Origin: Rotaria sp. Silwood1
Lineage: Eukaryota > Rotifera > Eurotatoria > Philodinida > Philodinidae
NCBI GenBank assembly: GCA_905250075.1
Contig: CAJNOP010000010.1
Coordinates: 1,426,001-1,490,000 of the forward strand
Direction of reading: 5' to 3'
Length of the DNA: 64,000 nucleotides
In this document: in pieces, positions 1 through 14,121 of the stretch
Numbering within the stretch: position 1 is the first letter of the stretch
How the letters are laid out: each line of letters opens with the position of its first letter
The notes under the pieces: model-generated
What the model was told of the DNA's origin: nothing
Seen by the model: the letters and a program-made list of their open reading frames with translations, nothing else
Database searches by the model: none
Translations under genes and position numbers: made by a program

Positions 1-3000
1 CATAGCGATTTTTGATAATTTTTCAAAAGAAAAAAAATATATTGTTAGCCACTTTCATTTGTCATGACACAAGTGTAAAGCTAAATAAAAGTGACATTTG
101 GAATCATCATTAAAAACTGCATTGAATCAAATGAATTTTAGAGAAATTTTTTATTGAGAAAAAAATAAGTTCTGAAGGAATTACGAAGCAAAATTTTGAT
201 AAAATAGAAAAATAGAGGATCATAGATGACTTTGTCACAGGAGAAAAATTTCTCGAAAATATGTTTAACTCAATTTAGTTTTTGACTCGGCCTTCCAATG
301 TCACATTTATTTTTCTTTACAATGGCATCATGGCAATGAAAACCACTAAAAATTTTTTTCTCTTGAAAAATAATCAGAAATCTATATATCAACCAATATG
401 ACTTGATAAATTGTGACCTCTCTCCAAGGAAGAAAGAGTGGAACCCTGGAATCCGAAAATGGTATAGATTCTCTATGGTATTTTATGATATTCTGTTACA
501 TTCTATAATATCTGGAATTCAGAATTCTCTGGAATTCTTCAAAATTTTAGGATTTCGCTATTTACTCTTTGCCTCTCTCATTTATGTTGAACTAAAAAGT
601 CTACTCTATCTTTTAGTATATCACATGATAAAATTCTCTGATTTGTTGTAGCATAATATTAATAAACATGTATGAAAACAATTGTCGACTACTTTTTCGA
701 TAATTGGTTTTAGATGATAGCTTCTTGAAAGCATATAAGAAAATAAGAAATTTGAACTTCGATCAGCGCTTTGGTTCCCTATTACGATGAGTTATTACGA
801 AATACAAAAGACCTACACAGTTATGTAGAACTTTCAATGCTGTTTCTAACGGTAGACTAGACAATCATAAATTATTATAAAATCGAGTTCTAGTTATTAA
901 CTAATAAAAATTATTAGAAACAGTTTTTTTCAAATTCTTTTCTATTATTTGATAAAGAGAAAATTGAATAAATACTAGAAATATTTGAAGCTTTTGCTTG
1001 CTGGAGAAAATTCATAATTTTTCTCTGTATTCCTTCAACAATCGAGTAAATCAAAACTAGCTAGTTTCTGTTGATCTAAACTCTGGCTACATCTGTCACT
1101 CAAAAGATAGCTCTTATCACCTTTCTTTTCACACAAAAACACAGATAATAGAAAGTATCTTAAACCTTTACTACTCACTTGTATTTGAACAGTTTTTATT
1201 AGTTTCCATGTCTTTTAATGAATGATTAGCATAAAAAAATTCATTATTGTCGTTAAATGTAAATGGTAATTTATTTGCAAGTATTATTTTAAAGATAAAA
1301 TATATTTAACGTTTTGTTTTTGAATATGATTAATCTTCTTCTGTTCTCTTGATTTATGATTGTCAATATTTCAAATCTTAAATTCCATTACAATATAAAA
1401 GTTCAACGGTTTTCTCCAATTGACAATGTGCCAAATTTCGCATCACATATTAATAGATGTTGAATATGACTTGATAAATCCATGTTTGACTATTTTTTTT
1501 TCTATTGAAGAAATTTTAGTGAAGTTTTTTTTTCTTTTCTAATGATTTCGAGATTATGATAACTTGTGATTATTCAAAAGCGTCTTATCATAAAACAAGA
1601 ACCATAGAAATAAATAATCAATGAAGATATCCTTTCTACTATTGTTAATCAAAATAAGTTTGTCAAGAAAATAAAATATAACTAATGAATTTGTTTTAAA
1701 TCTAAACAATTAATTAGAAGCAAACGATTAATATTTTAATAGTTCATAGAATGAAATTTCAAATAAAATTTATACTTTATTTAATAAAATTGTTTTCAAT
1801 AAGTTGAATTAAAAAAAAAACAATAGTTGAAATATTTATAGAAAACTTGTAAATTATCAATTGATTTTAGTCTCGAAACATTGTAGTGTTAATAGTAATA
1901 TGATCCATCGTTGTAGCTTTGATGTATTTACGACAAATGAAACTCAAACGTATTTTGATGCGAGTTACTCATTTATTATAGAAACGTTGTTAATTTATCA
2001 TTGGCATATGTATGCGTCCATCAATGCCAAGTCGAGTATCATATGAGACTTCGTTTAAAATAGACACAATTTTCTTGTTTATTAAATATTATTATATTTT
2101 TTAAACTTGTGTATTTGTATGCGAGAATTTCTTATTTTGAGTTTGTTTTTTAATATTCATAAGAGAAAAATTATTGAGAAAACTATGCACGTATTAAAAC
2201 GTTTCTCTTTTGAATGTTACGCCTCATTGCAAGTCTATCAAACAATATAGGAAAAAAAAGAAAAAAAGGGAATGAAAGAAACAAAAATGCGCAACCTTCT
2301 CTCGTACAATCGAGTTATCTTATCCAAATAACAATTTAGATAATAAGAGTATGGCCGCCGTGCCAGTCAGTCATTCGGTCGCACACTCTCGTTCGGTACG
2401 TATTCAAATACTAAAATAAAAAAACACTAAAAACTTCTGTCCAACTAGTCCGAACATACAATAGTATCATCATCCAGGTTCATTTCTCTTATACACCTAG
2501 AATTGAACTGTTCTGACCTTGATCTTTATATATTAGTTCGATCATCTGGCTTAGTAAAAAAAAAAAAAAAAAAAGAAAAATAACTGATGATAGATATCCA
2601 ATTTCATTCTATTTCAGTCCAGGCACATACATTGATACATGTGTATAATATTCATTGGCAAAATACCTCGACGAGAAACAAAAAAAAAAGAAAAAGCGAT
2701 GAGCTATGATCAGACACAAAGACGATGTCAGTGGACTGTCTACTATTATTATCGGTGAGTAATTCTTGTAATGAACCATGTCATTGCTATAGGTTTTTTT
2801 TTTTGATTATAACATTTCTTCTTTTTGTTTTTTTTGGATGTTTTGTTTATACATTCTTTTCTACATGAAAATCAATCGATCATCATCGACAAAATTTATA
2901 ACAATGCTTTAGTCAGAAAGATTATTGATCGTTCATAAATAGTTAAGAGAGAAGAAGAATAAGAACCGGTGTGTTGTGTTTTGTATATATGTTTAAGCTT

Positions 3001-4905
3001 GCCTTCGTTATCTTTCTTGCTTTATTTACTCTGCTCTTGACTGGTTGTGCTCTCTTTTCAATATTTGCTCTTCGCTGTGACTTCATAAAAAAAAGCAAAG
3101 TACGCATCCAAACAGAAAAGAGCATGAGGAAAAGAGAGAATGAGGGAGAAGAGGTATGTATGTGTCGTTTCTATTTGCTCTTACTGATAACAGCAAAAGG
3201 TTCTAATCAGAAACTACGTCATTAGCTAAAGAATATCGACATATTTGCCGCAATCAACAATGAAATTTTTTATTATCTCAAAACGGCTTTATTTGTTAAT
3301 AATACTTCTGATCTTTTAAATATCTTAAATTCCCACTTCAAGAAATAAATTCAAATGTCTAACAATGCTATGTCTATACATTGTTTATGATTTCAACATG
3401 ATTAATGAATAATATCTAAAAAAAAAAAAAAAAGTTGTGTTGGTTTTCTTTTTTTTCTACATCAAAGAAAAAAAAGAAAAGAAAAGAAAAGTATAATAAT
3501 CATTGGTCGTTTGATAGTATTTATTCATATACAGCAAATAAGATTTATAAGTAAAATGCATATTCAATATTTCAAATGATGGAGACAAACGAGGTCACCA
3601 TAGATAACATATTGACCTAGCTGCTGTAGTTAGAAATAAGAAATTGGCCATAAATTTCAACTTGAATTGATTTATAAATAAGAGAGTAATTGAAAGACTA
3701 AGACGAACAATCAATATTTTAATATGTATCCTTTTTGTTTTTTTGTGTTTCGGCAAGTGTGTTGATTTTTTAAATCTGATCCTTCGCACCTCATCATCTC
3801 ATAAGAAGAGAGAGAGAAAGGCACAACAAAAAAAAAGGCAATTTCCAATGTCATTAAACCATAAAATCATGATCATCCATCACGGATTTAGTTACATTCA
3901 CACGCGTATGTAGACAAATGCACCTGTCGACCTGTTTTCGAGAGTCAACCTCCTTGAAAATCTAATTTTCACAAAGCAAAAAAAAGAAGACTTTCATAGA
4001 GACAGACGAGAGAACGAGAGGAGAACGCACACACATAGAACACGCCGTGCATGTGCGCATATTTCACTTCCAAACAATTATAAGTGGTGGCTATATGGGC
4101 GCTGACTTGTTTGAAAGAAGCGCTTGTGTTTGTGAGTAAGAGAGCGAAAAAAAAGAAGAGAAGAGCGCGATGTCGACAATGACGGCAGCAAGCAGCAGTT
4201 GGAGAATACGAAGAAGAAGAAGAAGAGAGAAGAAACGGAGAGGGACGGAGAGAAAAATCATACTTTGCCGCCCCACTCCGAGTTTTTATTTAACTTGAAC
4301 GCACACAACACTACTACACACATATAAGCACTTAAGAAAAAAAATTTTTTTTTGGCCAATACGCGTCGAGTAAACGAATATCATCATTTCTGAAAAAAAA
4401 GGTAACTTATATAATGATTAGTATCCGTAACAAATAAGCATAGCTGAGAAGAAAAGTCGAAATCAAAAATCTATAAAGTGTTAAATCTATTTGTTGCATG
4501 TTCTCACCTCTATCATATTATTGCCGTCGTACGTCTTGACTGCTGCTGCTCTTTTTGAAAATGAATGTGAGTGAAATGCAGCTCTATCTTTTTTCTCTCC
4601 CCTCGTTGTGATGAGTGTCGTTTTACAACCACAGGCAAGCGATAATTTTTATCAAAGTTTTGTAGCCCCCGCTTGGAATGGGAGCAGCAGACGCAGGAAG
4701 AGTGAAATAAAGAAAAATCGTTGAAAGAACAGGAGAGAAACAAGGGTCTTATCAAAAGAGAGCTTATCATCCAACACAAGCACGATCATCATTACCATAA
4801 AAAATTTAAAAAAAAAAACAGTTTATTCAATGTGTACATTAATTCGTACAATTCAGATTTCCCAAAACCTACTGAAGATGCTTCTTTTATTTCTTTCGTT
4901 AAACG
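1..4905. other. Intergenic / 5' region upstream of GATA gene 1
   Basis: No convincing coding gene is visible. The stretch is AT-rich with short ORFs that have no protein-like composition. A locally GC-richer patch at about 2340-2400 ends in a donor-like GTACGT. A second donor-like GTGAGT at 2755 follows a short open stretch (ATG at 2699 or 2725), and a third donor, GGTAAG, lies at 4905-4910. These fit non-coding 5' exons of the downstream GATA gene, but no transcript evidence is available. Purine-rich simple sequence (GAAGAA runs) lies at about 4140-4260 and 4960-5005. A poly-A run occurs at about 2556-2573. Confidence 0.4.
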
Positions 4906-4972
4906 GTAAGCTTCTGTGGACCAATTAGAAAAAATATGTCACCACAACCAATGACATTTTAAGAAGAAGAAC

Positions 4973-5006
<34 letters not shown>

Positions 5007-5073
5007 TCGAAACATAATAAGACATTTGTTTTAAGGATAATCATTTTCTATTCTCATTTGTTATCTTGTTTAG
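4906..5073 (+). other. Probable 5' UTR intron of GATA gene 1
   Basis: A GT donor at 4906 (context ACG|GTAAGC) and an AG acceptor at 5072-5073 (TTGTTTAG) flank this stretch. The acceptor lies 21 nt upstream of the ATG at 5095. Those 21 nt begin with an in-frame TGA, so the upstream exon is non-coding. The acceptor could instead be a spliced-leader trans-splice site. Confidence 0.45.
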
Positions 5074-5094
5074 TGACATCGTCATATTATCAAC

Positions 5095-8000
5095 ATGTCA
5101 TCTGCTTGGGCACCAATTGATGAAAAATCATTATCGACAAGAATTATTAAAAATGAAAATGCAGATGATGAAGATAATAGTAGTCTTTCAAATGCAAGTG
5201 GTGCAACATCATCATCAACAAATAGTCGAATATTATTAAGACATGCTCCACAACATAAAGAACAACAACAACAACAACAGCAACAGCAGCAAGTCACTAT
5301 TTATTCAGAACAACCATCGTCAACGACAACAGTAACAAACATAAATACTGTTTCTTCAAATGATTTACAACAAGAACAGTATTCATCAACAAATGGTAAA
5401 ATTTTAATAAAAAACTTTAAATAAAATTTGTCTTTTTCATTTTCTTTTTTAAGAATCACCTTCGTTTTCTAGCCAATTTCAACCACAAGGTCAATTATCT
5501 TATGCTGAAACAGTAGCATATTATGGAGATGATCTAGTCAATGGTGTTGATCATCTTCAACAACATCATCATTCACAAAATTATTCCCATTTACAACAAT
5601 GTAAAAATAAAACAAATATTTCATTTCAAATGTTTCTTTTTATGGTTGTTTTTTTTTCGTAGCTCTTTATTCTCCTCCAACACCAAATAATCATCATCAA
5701 CAATCAATTTCATCACCTCGTTTTAATTTACCTCATACATCACAATCTGACTATCGTCATACATCTTATGATGAAGCAAATCGTTATATTGCAGGTACAA
5801 GTACACGTCGTACATCAACATCACCAAATAATCCTGTTTATGAAAATGGTATTAATCAAGGATGGACATCAAATGAAACACAATCATATTATGGTTTATC
5901 AAATGCTTATGTACCAACAGCACCAACAAATTTAAGTGATTTAACATTTCTTCAACAAACACAATTAACTAGTAATACAGATCCAATTCAATTTTGGAAT
6001 GAAAATCCCCCAGTTGGTCCATATATTCAATGTTTAGGTAAGGTTTTTCTATTTTTTGTTTTTGTTTTTTGAAATAAATTAAATCATTGCTTAGATGGAT
6101 ATTATGATGCAACTGATGGTCGAGAATGTGTTAATTGTGGAGCTATATCAACACCGTTATGGCGTCGTGATGGTACAGGTCATTATTTGTGCAATGCTTG
6201 TGGTTTATTTCATAAAATAAATGGTTCAAATCGACCATTACCACGATTACCACGACGTCTAGTAAACATAAAAATTTCTTTTATTTGATAGATTAATTGT
6301 TCATATATATATTTTTTCTTTTTTTCTTTTCGTTTAGGAAGATGAAGATCGTCCTCGAACATCAACTATTGAAACTGGTCTTCCTGTAGTTGATTCTGTA
6401 TGTTTACCAAATGTATCATCATTAACAAATGCTTATTCTCATCATCATTCAATACATCAAAATCAAATTTATCATTCATCAACAACACAATCATCATCAC
6501 GTCGAAATAATACATCGAAAGCATTATCATCACTTGCACTTGGTAATCCTGATTCACATTATACACCTTATTCAACAATAAAAACAAATACAAATAATGG
6601 TACTGATACAACTAATTCTCAAACTCAATTACCATCATTTCATCGAACACAATCAGTAAAAGAATTATTTTCCTTTTTGTCTTTTTGTTTATCAGTTGTT
6701 TTTCTCTCCTCTAGGATGATATTGCTGTGTCTTCAGTTAACAATACATCATCGAATACAGCTCATAAACAAGTAAAATATGACCTCTACGATCGTGGAAA
6801 ATTTTTGTTTGTTCCCAGAGAACTTGAACGAATCCTTAAAACAAGGGTCGCGTCTTCTTAATAACGTGAACGCTATCTTATCATGAGAGAACTACGCGAA
6901 CTTATGCCTATCATTTGAACTCAAAAGAAAGCCTTGATAAGAATAGACAAAGCTAACATGTCTATAGGCTTCTGAAGGAGAGTTATGATTATTTTAATAA
7001 ATTTTTGACACATTTTTTGGGTATTTACTACAAACTTAAACAAGAAAGTTTCTACGTAAGATCGTTTTTTTTGTCAGGAACAATTATTTCTGGGAAATTT
7101 AATAACTCGACAAAGGAATCTTTTTTTTTTAACTGAAACTTTCAGAATATTTCCTAAGTCCAATCTATAAGCAAAATTTTATAATTTGATTTTTTCGATA
7201 AATATCTAAACATGGGTCAAGATTTCACTAAAACGATCACAACTTAGTTTCAAAGCCTCACAGATACGAACTATTGTAAATATTTTCTTGTTTTACTGAA
7301 ACTTCGTTTTTGAGCTCAAACGGTAGGTATCAATTCGAGCAAACCCTTTGTCACAGTAATCACCTTTTGCTCAATTTTTTTCTCACTTAAAGAAATTCTT
7401 AAATAGATTTCTATTAAGAGTTTTGTTTTATTTATCTATTTAGGCATTAACAGGTGCACGTCGTTCAGGTCTACAATGTGCGAATTGTCAAACACAAAAT
7501 ACAACATTATGGCGACGAAATAGTGATGGTGAACCAGTTTGTAATGCATGTGGATTATATTATAAACTTCATCAGGTAAATTTGTCAAATCTATCTTTTG
7601 TTTGTAAAAATCATATGAATAATTTCTATTAGATTGCACGTCCAATGAATATGGTTAAACCAGGTATTCAAACTCGTCGTCGAAAACCAAAAAGTAATAA
7701 TGGAAATAATTCCGGTGCTAATCAAAATTCAAAATCTAAACATAATAAACATGTTACAACAACAACACCAAATAAAGAGCCTGCACCATGTGCATCGGAA
7801 CCAACTCTTGATTATGGTTTAACAACAACACGTAAAAAATAAACAAACAAAAAAAAAATTTTATTTATTTGTTTTTATTTTTTATTAGATATTGGAAGAC
7901 AAGGCACATATCATCATGAATATAATTCCGTACGGAATGATTTATTTCCGCAACATCATCATTCTCATCTTGGTCATCATCGACATCATCCATATGCAAC

Positions 8001-8256
8001 AACACTTGAACAACATCATCGTTTTTCATCTCAACAACCGACTGTTGTTCAATATCAACAACAACAACAACAACAGCAACAACAACAATCCGATATGACA
8101 TCTGTTGTATTTGATGCTGAACTATGTGCGAGAGAAATTGTATCATCACCACTTTCGTCTACAGGTTCATCGAATGTAATTAATGGTGAGGAACATCATT
8201 CCACTGTACTACCAACAATTGCAACTACGGCTGCTACTACTGACTCCCAACCGTGA
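5095..8256 (+). CDS. GATA zinc-finger transcription factor, two canonical fingers (687 aa)
   Basis: This is a sequence-specific nuclear transcription factor of the GATA family. Nine coding exons were joined: 5095-5395, 5454-5600, 5663-6037, 6095-6261, 6338-6655, 6715-6771, 7444-7575, 7633-7831, 7889-8256. All phases agree. The N-terminal finger (about residues 286-310) and C-terminal finger (about 467-491) both have CX2C-X17-CNAC with the LWRR core. The C-finger is followed by a basic tail reading [10 protein letters not shown], typical of GATA4/5/6 and GATA1/2/3 proteins. The rest is low-complexity Gln, His, Ser and Asn, with a poly-Gln run near residue 60 and another near residue 610. Intron 6 (6772-7443) is about ten times longer than its siblings because it holds a MITE. 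Failure to splice the last intron would end the protein at 7842. The ATG at 5095 is chosen because a stop codon lies in frame just upstream. Vertebrate subclass is not resolved. Confidence 0.93.
6904..7343. mobile_element. MITE family A, copy 1, inside GATA-1 intron 6
   Basis: This non-coding insertion accounts for most of the enlarged intron. Its right end (ACTCAAACGG-type motif near 7315) and internal segments (a run near 7110-7180 reading ACTGAAACTTTCAGAA) match the elements at 48650-49145 and 53575-54127. The left end, near TTTGAACTCA at 6917-6926, is an inverted, deleted version of the right end. No ORF is present. The boundaries are approximate because the copy is diverged. Confidence 0.55.
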
Positions 8257-11200
8257 TAAGATCAGATAGTCGTCATTCGTTGCTTCTGTTTTTTTTTCTT
8301 ATTTGTTTTCTGTATGTGTGAATGTGTCTTTTTTTTCTCTTGTATGTATAAAAACAAAAAAAACCAATTCTAGGGCAGGTTAAAAGTGAGCTCTTTGTGA
8401 TGCGTTGATGATTCTGTTTTTTTTTTCGTTTGTTCTTTCTTTTTGTTTTCTTCGAAAAAAAATAATTTATACTTGTTCGTTAAGACTTAATGTTTAGATA
8501 TTAAGTATTTGTATATAATTAATCATCAAATGGACAAGTTGAATATTTTGAATTATGTTTTGATTTGAAAACTTTTTGATTAGTTTAATAATTGAAACTT
8601 TTTTTCTGTTTTGTTTGGAGTAATTGGTATCATAAATAACTAACATTAATAGTATTTTGATAATAAGTTTTATTCTATTTAACGCGTAGATTTGATTGTT
8701 TTGTTAGTAGATACAAAGCCATATTCTCTAGAAAAATTTAATTAGACGTTTGTAGAAAATTAAGGAGAGAAATTAAATGAATAATAGTAAACATGTAAAG
8801 ATGGATTAGTTTTTAAAGTAAACTTCAGAGTATTTTAAAGAATTTTATAAATAATTAAATAAAAATGAAAAATTTTTGAGCACGTTGATGTGCAATAGTT
8901 CGTGCAGCTCGAGTCGCATATTAAAAGATCGATTATTCTGAATTTTAAAGGAAAATTATTTGATAAAATTTAACTGTTGAAACTGATATCGAAGTCACTT
9001 GATAGAGAAGTTAAAATCAAAGCTCAAGAAACTACTATTTAAGCTTAGCTTATTTTTGGAATAACGTAAAACGAAGCTTATCAATGTAAGTTTCTTCGAT
9101 TACTTTCGAATTGATTCGATATTAATATTAGTTGATAAAGTTTTTCAAAGACTATCATATGTGTATATTGTCTCTTCTTTTTATCACTCAGCTCAATATA
9201 AGTATTTGGTTATAATCGTATTTCACCTCAGAAAGTTGGCTCACTTCTATGTCTCAAATATTCTCTGTTTATTTGTCTCCGAAAATTTTTATAGAAATAA
9301 AGTCTAATTAATTTTTTTTGTAGAGAATTCGACGATATTTCTCGAAAAACTATTCAGATCTAAGAGTTGAAAAGAAGAAAAAGATACAGTCAAGATACTG
9401 GACAGTTCATTATTTATGCACTAGTCTGTATTTCAACAAAGTCTTGAGTTCAGAACTCACGGAATCTGAAAATATATTCAAAATAGTTTTCTATCTAAGT
9501 TTATTGCCTGTCTTATATTTACAAAAAAATTCTTAATTGAATTAAATACAAAGTTGGTATTATACTGAGAAAAACAAATCAGGAAGAAAAATTGAAACAT
9601 TTAATATTTCTTGTTGCGAAAAAACCAAATGTTTAATATCGAACTTTAAAAATAAAAGAACATGACCGATAATTAAATGTATATTGATGTAAAACATGAC
9701 ATTTGAATATAATTTCAATTATAACTATAAATAAAAGAGTGAAATGTCATATTGAAATAAATATTGCAATCTATTAAAAGTTTTTTTTTTGAAAGTAAAT
9801 CAATTGTTAAAAACTACTAAACTATCATTAAACCGCACAATCATTGATATATTAACTGATTTATGACATTGCTTTTGAAATCAATTGGTTAAAAATAGAT
9901 TGTATTCTTAATATATATCGTCACTAGACAGGCGTTTTTATCATAAAAATCAATAACAAAACAATCAAACAATGAGTCAAAATACTAATAGAGAAATAAA
10001 ACAAGTAGTTAGTTATCTATTTGTGATTAAAATAAAATAACAAGAACAGAAAAGTATTTATTACCGTAAAATATTCAATATAAAATAAATCTTATAGGAA
10101 AACATATGTCTGTTAAATATACGAATCAATATACAAAACAATCATAGATTAATTTATACATCAAGTTTTATTTCACTTGATCTGTGACTTTTGATAACAA
10201 CCATTTATGAGAAAATATACTTAGATATTTAAGCAACTCGCACTCCATTTTTTTCAATCATCAGTAGAAGCGTTTGACTTGTTGTAAATTATTTTGCAAA
10301 CATTCGAATAGCATATTTTTGACCTAATATTAATCCTAGCAAAAAGCATCAAAATGATTAGTATAAACACATTGGTTTGAGCTTAAATTTATGAAACATT
10401 CGAATGATTCAAAGACTTTTTCTATGAGCTGAATATCAGATCAAAATACTTTGCAACAGACCAAATACTCAGTAAACCAGTCGTAAGTTGAGATGGAAAG
10501 TTTTTTTCTTATATTTTATTGATAGTTTCTTATGATCCAAAAATGAAGGAAAAATTTTCATGAAGATTTCCAATACTATATTCAGAATCTTGTTCATACT
10601 GAGATTTTTATATAATTTGATTAAAATACTTTAAGGAATTATTTTATAAATCCAAATTTATTCGAAAAAATGACAACACCATTTGGAAAAATCACGAGAT
10701 ATTTTTAATAGTGATTCGAAGTAATTCAAAAGTCAAAGTATAATAATTATTGTATGTTTGTTTATACATCTGTTGCATAATATAGAGCAATCATGTACAT
10801 TTTGCACATAACAGTTATTATTAGTTTGAAATGAAAATTTTCAAAATTATTCTTTGATAAATTGACTTATTTGTTAAAGTTTTCTAGAAGATAAATTTTA
10901 ACTTTATCTTTCCATCGTAAAACTTAATAATGATTGTTCTATGAATATTTTCACACCTATTGTTCAATTATTATCTTTCGTCTTAGTCAGTAAATCATTT
11001 ATATTGATTGTCATAATCAATCAAATTTAGTTTTTGAGCGACAAGCCAAACTATCCTTTTTTTTCTTTTTTATTGATATATACTTCTCAATATAAACTAT
11101 CATATTAAGACAAGTCGAAAGTTGAGTCGTCGTGTGTCCTCTGACATAAGTTCTACTGTTTCAATATGATGGTAGTTGAACTGGAACAGTGCCTTCGTCC

Positions 11201-14113
11201 TAAATGACCTAATATTAAGATGGCATGATGAATAATCGAAGCTGCTGTTCACCATGATGATGGACAGTAGGGGGTATTCGATTGCACGTTTATATGTATA
11301 TACGTATACAGAGTAAAGTACCATGATGTCCATATTGAATAAGTTTGATGAGTGATAAGGAACGAATTTCAATTTATCATCGTTCTATGTACATAATTTA
11401 TCCATTTAAGGAATCATCATTAACATTATTATTGACGAGTTGATTGCAATATCAAATGTTTAATAGAAAAAAAAAAGCCCCTCAAGCTGTTTTACAAATG
11501 CAAAAGAAGAATTCTGATTTTATAGATACTTTCTTGCTTTTTTTTTTTGTATGTAAAACCTAACATGTGCAATTATTTCCCCTACTCTTATTCATCTCAT
11601 ATCAGTCTACATCCCATCTAGGCGCGTCTTTCTGTTATCTTATCTATCGGTTTTTTTCTCTCTCTCTCTCTCGTTTTTCCCGTCGTTTGTCTATATGCAT
11701 TCTACAAAAGGCAAGTGTATAAGCGCTTTATTAGAAGAGCAATGTGTATGATCTTTAGACACTTATATACATAGATGAGAACGGCAAGAATAACAACAAC
11801 TTTGATTGCTCAATATATTGTTTACCAAGCAAATCATTTGTATGATAAGAAAACTTATTGAAATTCTTTCAAAATAAATATTTTATTTAATTCTTTTTCT
11901 ATTTTTTCAATATCTTTTTTAAATAAACAAAACAATAAGAAAACGGCACATAACGAATTAGAGATAAAAATCAGTACTATATTACTTTCTAATAATAACA
12001 AACAACTATTTTAATCAATTATTTATTTTTTTCAAAACATATATATATATATGTATATATAGATAAACTTTATGAATTCTATATGTTTCTTATTTTCAAC
12101 CTCCGCATGTTGTTGAAAAGTCATTATGCTGTCAATTAAGTAGCAATGATGATGGCTAAAAGAAAATTAAGGCTAGAAAAAACACAACAAGTGTGCGTAG
12201 GTTTAACTGTCTATATCTATTCCCGTATGTATGAATGTGTGTGTGTGTATATGTGCATCAGACAGAAATCAATCGTTGTCGTTCATTATTCTCATTTCTC
12301 TCGACACTTGCTCATAGTCATACGCTTATCGCATTATGTATAACGAAATATAAAACAAAATCATCACATATTTCTTTTTTTTTTTAAAACGATTTAACAT
12401 CTGGATTAGTGATGTATCGATGATTGAAATACAAAAAAAAAGAAACCTAAGAATATTAGACTTGGTTTAAGTCAATTTATGTTTGAAAAACACGTGCCGC
12501 ATAAAATCTATTTGAACAATAAAGAAAAATTTTCGTATCATATCTATACATTATAATTACCCATGTCACTATGTTCATCTTTTGATCGTCACTCTAGTCT
12601 ATGTCTCATCACCATAGAAGCAAAAGAAAAAAAAAAGTGATCATCACAGGTATAATATTAATGTAGAGAACTCATGCTGTGACCGACCATCAACACTTAT
12701 ATGTATGTGTGTGAAATGTGATTCTTGGAAACATCGAAGCAAAAAAAAAAGCTTTCTATTATGAATAATCATTGGCACTGAAATAAACTGAATTGATTCT
12801 TTGAAGACTTGATGGTGACAAAATTGTATATGATAATCGATAATAATACAAGAGCTTTTGCTCTTTCCGCCCTATCGAAATAGAAAATAATTATTAGAAG
12901 AATTTTATATTAGATTTTGTAAATGTTATAATTAATGTTATATTTCTTAATTTTAAAAAATAAGAACAAAAAAAAAAACAAAAAGATCATGATTATAATA
13001 TCCCTGATGAATTTTAGAGATACATAAATAATATACTCATTCCTACCTATCTTTAGTCCGTTTTCGCTCGTGCATAGCGCCCGAGAGGCACATCGCCGTT
13101 TTGTCTCAAAACACACATACACTGATTGTGTGCACATGCATATGTAGAATCTAGATTTTTCACTTGTTCTTATCTATTTTCTTTTATTCCAGTTTGTTCG
13201 TTTTCCACTAGCATCTTCACTGTATTGCCATCCGTTATTACCGCTTTCTTTTTTTTTCCTCACATGCACAAATGCACATCATTTCTATTTGATCTTTTCT
13301 TGAGAGCATGTATAGACGAACATAATGATAGATTTCAACATTGTATGTGTATGTATGTTTTTTTTTTTTTTCTTATTCTTTCTTAACCAATAGAAAAACA
13401 AGACAAGAAAATAAATGGCCTATTGGTTAATAAATGTCGATTAATTTTCTCTCTCACTTGGCTTTTTTTCTTCTTCTCTATATAGAATACACTTGTACAG
13501 TTTTTTTTTCTTTTTCTTACTATATACACTACACTACCATAAGCACAATCATTCGAAGATAACGGCCCGGCATACTGCTGAGAGATCGACGCAGATCTTT
13601 ATCTTCTAATATCGGCAGTATATTGGTACGATTGTGATAACACAAATCATCGTAGTTTTTCTTCTTTTTTTTTGTTTTGATAAAAAAAAATACATATAAG
13701 AAAGAAAAGAACAGAAAAGAACTATCGATCGGACATCTACAACTTCATTATTACTATCCATCAAGGTAATCGGTCTTGTTTCTTTTTTTATATCAAATAT
13801 AAATGTCAATGGATGTCTAAGGTCATATGAGAAGGTTCCATGTTTTGACGGCCTAATCGATGTTCGTTGTTAACCATTTTTTTTTTCTTTTTGTATTGGT
13901 CTTATCAGTTGAATACTGACATTCAGCCATGTGCCAATTCATATTGAATGACCTCCCTTCTTATCAGTCACCAGTAGTAATACCAGTCTGTTGCAATCAT
14001 ATTTTGAACCCTCAAGGCTATTCATACGATACAATAGTACTATGTTGAAAGTGGAATGAATATATATATATACATCTATATGTGACCAAAAACATCAACA
14101 CAATTCATTTTAG
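8257..14113. other. Intergenic region between the two GATA genes
   Basis: About 5.9 kb with no gene that I can support. It starts with the GATA-1 3' UTR, which is T-rich with poly-T and poly-A tracts to about 8470. The remainder is AT-rich with short, non-protein-like ORFs, including a 90-codon minus-strand ORF at 11100-11372 that I do not trust. Simple repeats are present: a CT run at about 11658-11673 and an AT run at about 12039-12060. Both flanking genes are GATA factors in the same orientation, so this stretch could carry shared enhancers, but nothing specific was recognised. Confidence 0.4.
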
Positions 14114-14121
14114 ATTTTAAT

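Noticed and set aside
4721..4905. Short ORF ending at a donor site upstream of GATA-1
   Set aside because: Joining it to the exon at 5074 does not keep the GATA reading frame, so it is treated as 5' UTR.
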